From assembly GCA_020636505.1 (NCBI GenBank), contig JACJXR010000002.1, positions 186,001-250,000 on the forward strand: DNA of 64,000 nucleotides, read 5' to 3'. The notes under the pieces were generated by a model. That model was not told where the DNA came from. It did no database searches and worked only from the letters and a program-made list of their open reading frames with translations. The position numbers and the translations under genes are program-made. Every line of letters begins with the position of its first letter. Positions within the stretch are counted from its first letter, which is position 1. This DNA comes from Chitinophagales bacterium. GTDB lineage: Bacteria > Bacteroidota > Bacteroidia > Chitinophagales > Chitinophagaceae. Shown piece by piece: positions 61,500 to 64,000 of the stretch.

Positions 61500-62500
61500 C
61501 CAAACTTTATCTCTGTGGCACCGAAGCCATACTTACCGTGCCATTCGTTCTTATAGTCGGCCACCTCAGGTGTTTCGTCAAGTATTTTATGTACTTCATC
61601 GCGGAGCTTCCCTTTTCCAAGCCCGTGAATGACCACCATATACTCTTGATGCGCATTAATGGCCAACCGTAAGTATGTTTGCAATGTGGAAAGCTGCACT
61701 TGAACGATATCGGCATTGGTCATACCACGTGTACTGTCTACCAAATGTTCTATATGCAGGTCCAGTTCGTACTTGGCATGTAATGTCGCTTGATTGTTTA
61801 TAGGACTTGGTTTGACTGTTTGTTTTGGGACTTGACTGCTTTTCTCCTCCTGAACAAACCTTGCTTCAGGCTTAAAGTCATCAAACAACATATAGCTGAA
61901 AGATGGCTCACCATTCACCAATAAGTTATTGATGTGCTGAAACACCTTATGAGGCTTTATTCTCAACTGCCCTTTTGCAGGAGCCATGTCCGCATCGTCA
62001 AGATCGTCTGCTTGCCAATTGAAACGAGGCTGATCGTTCATATCGTCAAAAGGTATCTCATGCAGATATACATGGGCAAACCCATGAAGTTTACCTTCAT
62101 GACCGAACTCCTCATTCCCCAACAAATCGTAAGTGTAATTGTATTGTATTTCTTTGGGCAACTCGTTCAGCAAGTACACTTTAAGTGCATCAACCACATC
62201 CTCCATCCTATCCTGCTTAAATACAGGAATGAACGACAAGTAGACTCCTTTGGCTAATTTGGGTTTCCGCAACGTCTCTTTTTCAACCGGCAACTGCTCA
62301 GGAGCGGCTTTCTTTTTTGCAGGAGCCACTTTCTTCTCGGTAAACCACTTTAAGTATGGGTGATCTATCTCATCTACATGAACAGGGAAGGTCGTACCGT
62401 CTACATCCACCTCTACCATGTCGTTGCTTATATACGCAACGATATGCCCCTCTTCATCGGTATGTTTGAAAATCACCTTGTCCCCTATCGAAAATTTCAT
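61490..62500 (-). CDS. DUF2027/Smr-domain protein
   Basis: This 336-residue protein has an N-terminal KOW-like segment (KFSIGDKVIFKHTDEEGHIV) and a DUF2027 middle. A C-terminal Smr domain (LDLHIEHLVDSTRGM, then VIHGLGKGKLRDEV) follows. Smr domains are nucleases acting in recombination or RNA cleavage. No MutS2 ATPase is fused. It follows rdgB by one base and is in its operon. Confidence 0.88.
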   Translation of the reverse strand: MKFSIGDKVIFKHTDEEGHIVAYISNDMVEVDVDGTTFPVHVDEIDHPYLKWFTEKKVAPAKKKAAPEQLPVEKETLRKPKLAKGVYLSFIPVFKQDRMEDVVDALKVYLLNELPKEIQYNYTYDLLGNEEFGHEGKLHGFAHVYLHEIPFDDMNDQPRFNWQADDLDDADMAPAKGQLRIKPHKVFQHINNLLVNGEPSFSYMLFDDFKPEARFVQEEKSSQVPKQTVKPSPINNQATLHAKYELDLHIEHLVDSTRGMTNADIVQVQLSTLQTYLRLAINAHQEYMVVIHGLGKGKLRDEVHKILDETPEVADYKNEWHGKYGFGATEIKFGYK

Positions 62501-62501
62501 A

Positions 62502-63077
62502 TCATCGATTGTTGATGAAGTCCACCATCTTTTTTACCGCCTTACCACGGTGACTCAAATTATTTTTTACTTCCAACTGCAACTCAGCGAATGTTTTATC
62601 GTATCCTTCGGGAACAAATATAGGGTCGTAGCCAAACCCACCTGTACCTCTTTTTTCCGCGACCAATGTCCCGTGGCATTCTCCCTCGAAATAATATACT
62701 TCACCGTCCCATATCAAACATATCACCGCTTTATAATAAGCTGACCTGTCTTCTTTGTCAGCCATATCAGCGATCAACTTCTCCAGATTTCGGTCATTGT
62801 CACGAGGCAGGCCCGCATAATATGCACTATGCACTCCGGGTGCACCTCCCAATGCAGGCACACAAATACCACTATCATCCGCAAACACATTCTTACCTGT
62901 ATACTCATGTACTGCACTTGCCTTGGTATGTGCATTTTCATTGAATGTATCATACGGTTCGGGCACTTCTTTGTCGAAACCCACATCTTCCAACGAGTAC
63001 AGGTTTATATCCTGCATCATCATTTTTATCTCTTTTACCTTCCCCTTATTGTTCGATGCAATGACCAACTCCTTCAT
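62502..63077 (-). CDS. rdgB: dITP/XTP pyrophosphatase
   Basis: This 191-residue HAM1-family enzyme removes dITP, ITP and XTP from the nucleotide pool. It starts LVIASNNKGKVKEIKMM and shows FADDSGICVPALGGAPGVHSA and GGFGYDPIFVP, as usual. Length fits. A TATATTCG box lies upstream. It heads an operon with the Smr gene one base downstream. Confidence 0.94.
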   Translation of the reverse strand: MKELVIASNNKGKVKEIKMMMQDINLYSLEDVGFDKEVPEPYDTFNENAHTKASAVHEYTGKNVFADDSGICVPALGGAPGVHSAYYAGLPRDNDRNLEKLIADMADKEDRSAYYKAVICLIWDGEVYYFEGECHGTLVAEKRGTGGFGYDPIFVPEGYDKTFAELQLEVKNNLSHRGKAVKKMVDFINNR

Positions 63078-63108
63078 GTATACTGTCTTCTGTATTGCGA
63101 ATATAAAA

Positions 63109-63136
63109 ATGAGCCGCCAATCGGCGGCTCATTTAA
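63109..63136 (-). terminator. Terminator after the 3-hydroxyacyl-CoA dehydrogenase gene
   Basis: A 12-bp stem (63109-63120 with 63125-63136, core GAGCCGCC/GGCGGCTC), an AATC loop and on the minus strand a T-run. It separates the dehydrogenase from rdgB. Confidence 0.85.
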
Positions 63137-63155
63137 ACAACATCATATAAAAATT

Positions 63156-64000
63156 TTATTTCCAAGACTTACTGCTAAAGCGGTCACTCACCACTTTATC
63201 CTTAGAGCCCGGAGTGTATTTGTAGAAACCTTCTCCACTCTTAACACCCAAGTATCCCGCCTGTACCATGTTTGCCAACAATGTGGCAGGCGCGTACTTC
63301 TGCTTACCGAAGCCCATGTGCAACACATTCATGATGGAATAACAAGTATCAAGACCGATAAAGTCTGCCAATTGCAAAGGTCCCATCGGGTGAGCCATAC
63401 CAAGCTTCATAATGGTATCGATTTCTTCCACACCGGCTACACCTTCTTGCAAAGTGATGATGGCCTCATTGATCAAAGGCATCAATATACGGTTGGACAC
63501 AAAACCCGGATAGTCTTGTACAACACATGGTACTTTACCAAGGAAGGAAGACAAATCGTGGATGACTTGAGTAACCTCGTGTGTAGTGGCATAACCGTTG
63601 ATTATCTCCACCAACTTCATTACCGGAACCGGGTTCATGAAGTGCATACCGATAACCTGACCAGGACGCTTTGTATGAGAACCGATACGAGTGATAGAGA
63701 TCGAAGATGTGTTCGTAGCAAGTATCGTATGCTCCGGACATAGTGCATCCAATTGCTCGAATATCTTCACCTTCAGATCAATGTTTTCGGTTGCAGCCTC
63801 GATAACAAGGTCTGCATCTTTAACAGCCTCGGCCATATCCGTATATGTGGATATACGACCCAATGATTCCGCCTTCTGTTCTTCTGTAAGTTTTTCTTTT
63901 GCTATCTGACGATCCATGTTTTTACCGATGGTGGCTATCGCCTTGTCCATAGCATCTTGCCTGATGTCCATCATGTGGACATGAAATCCGCTTTGTGCGA
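63156..64000 (-). CDS. 3-hydroxyacyl-CoA dehydrogenase (3-hydroxybutyryl-CoA type), partial
   Basis: The gene runs past the right edge; 281 codons are present. Codons above the ATG at 63974 (AQSGFHVH) continue the Rossmann fold, so that ATG is internal. The visible part has VIEAATENIDLKVKIFEQL, NTSSISIT, the catalytic His in GMHFMNPVPVMKLVE and the C-terminal DYPGFVSNRILMPLINEAI. The enzyme oxidises 3-hydroxyacyl-CoA with NAD in fatty-acid or butyrate metabolism. Length and lack of a crotonase domain favour the short stand-alone form. Confidence 0.92.
   Translation of the reverse strand, partial: AQSGFHVHMMDIRQDAMDKAIATIGKNMDRQIAKEKLTEEQKAESLGRISTYTDMAEAVKDADLVIEAATENIDLKVKIFEQLDALCPEHTILATNTSSISITRIGSHTKRPGQVIGMHFMNPVPVMKLVEIINGYATTHEVTQVIHDLSSFLGKVPCVVQDYPGFVSNRILMPLINEAIITLQEGVAGVEEIDTIMKLGMAHPMGPLQLADFIGLDTCYSIMNVLHMGFGKQKYAPATLLANMVQAGYLGVKSGEGFYKYTPGSKDKVVSDRFSSKSWK

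Noticed and set aside
62829..63743. 304-codon plus-strand frame spanning rdgB and the dehydrogenase
   Set aside because: It crosses two real minus-strand genes and a terminator; His/Cys-rich without a domain.
1..64000. tRNA, rRNA, CRISPR arrays, insertion sequences with transposase, phage genes
   Set aside because: None was recognised on reading both strands; no transposase, integrase or regular spaced repeat array was found.

Overview
The window is a chromosomal segment from a member of the Bacteroidota, most likely the Chitinophagaceae or a close relative. The evidence is: type IX secretion (T9SS) sorting domains of type A and type B on several large surface proteins; many lipoproteins with a Cys-Lys-Lys start; TAnnTTTG -7 promoter boxes placed very near start codons; few Shine-Dalgarno sequences; a DarB/DarA dialkylresorcinol gene pair; and a Bacteroidota-style GNAT-nitrilase fusion. 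No rRNA, tRNA or CRISPR array was seen, and no gene-free stretch exceeds about 300 bases.

Layout. 1-7.7 kb: a tandem array of T9SS type B cell-surface proteins (one cut by the left edge, three whole), with a fifth relative on the other strand at 10.5-13.5 kb. Between them lie purM, an outer-membrane-type protein and two small Cys-rich lipoproteins. 13.7-17.6 kb: fusA diverging from a DegP/HtrA protease. 17.8-19.9 kb: a ketosynthase III and a DarA-like condensing enzyme. 19.9-24.4 kb, mainly minus strand: a small GldL-like membrane protein, an isoaspartyl peptidase, a phosphoribosyltransferase, a MacB-type permease and an envelope pair. 24.5-30.4 kb: MFS exporter, htpG, three related lipoproteins and small unknowns. 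30.4-33.7 kb: a radical SAM protein, then a small accessory islet (DUF3987 protein, paired palindromes, HEPN protein) bracketed by clusters of TGTAAC/GTTACA. 33.8-39.8 kb: clpB, a beta-propeller-like protein, a lipoprotein and mtaB. 40-46.5 kb: two T9SS type A proteins with GEVED domains, the second a giant Ig-repeat adhesin. 46.6-52 kb: housekeeping genes icd, ftsY, sirtuin, threonine dehydrogenase and carA. 52-56.8 kb: a YdcF-like protein, an unknown, and a racemase/GNAT/GNAT-nitrilase set. 56.9-64 kb: FkbM methyltransferase, mtgA, a double OmpA protein, an SGNH hydrolase, an Smr protein, rdgB and a 3-hydroxyacyl-CoA dehydrogenase cut by the right edge.

Most genes are ordinary core or envelope genes. 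The items that stand out are: (1) the 31.3-33.7 kb islet with ~28-bp imperfect direct repeats at its ends and nested 16-bp repeats inside; (2) TGTCA...TGACA inverted repeats 60-83 bases upstream of both chaperone genes, htpG and clpB, plus a 16-bp palindrome just before the gene divergent from htpG; (3) -7 boxes so close to start codons that several mRNAs should be leaderless or nearly so; (4) the orphan DarB/DarA pair; (5) the mosaic T9SS array.
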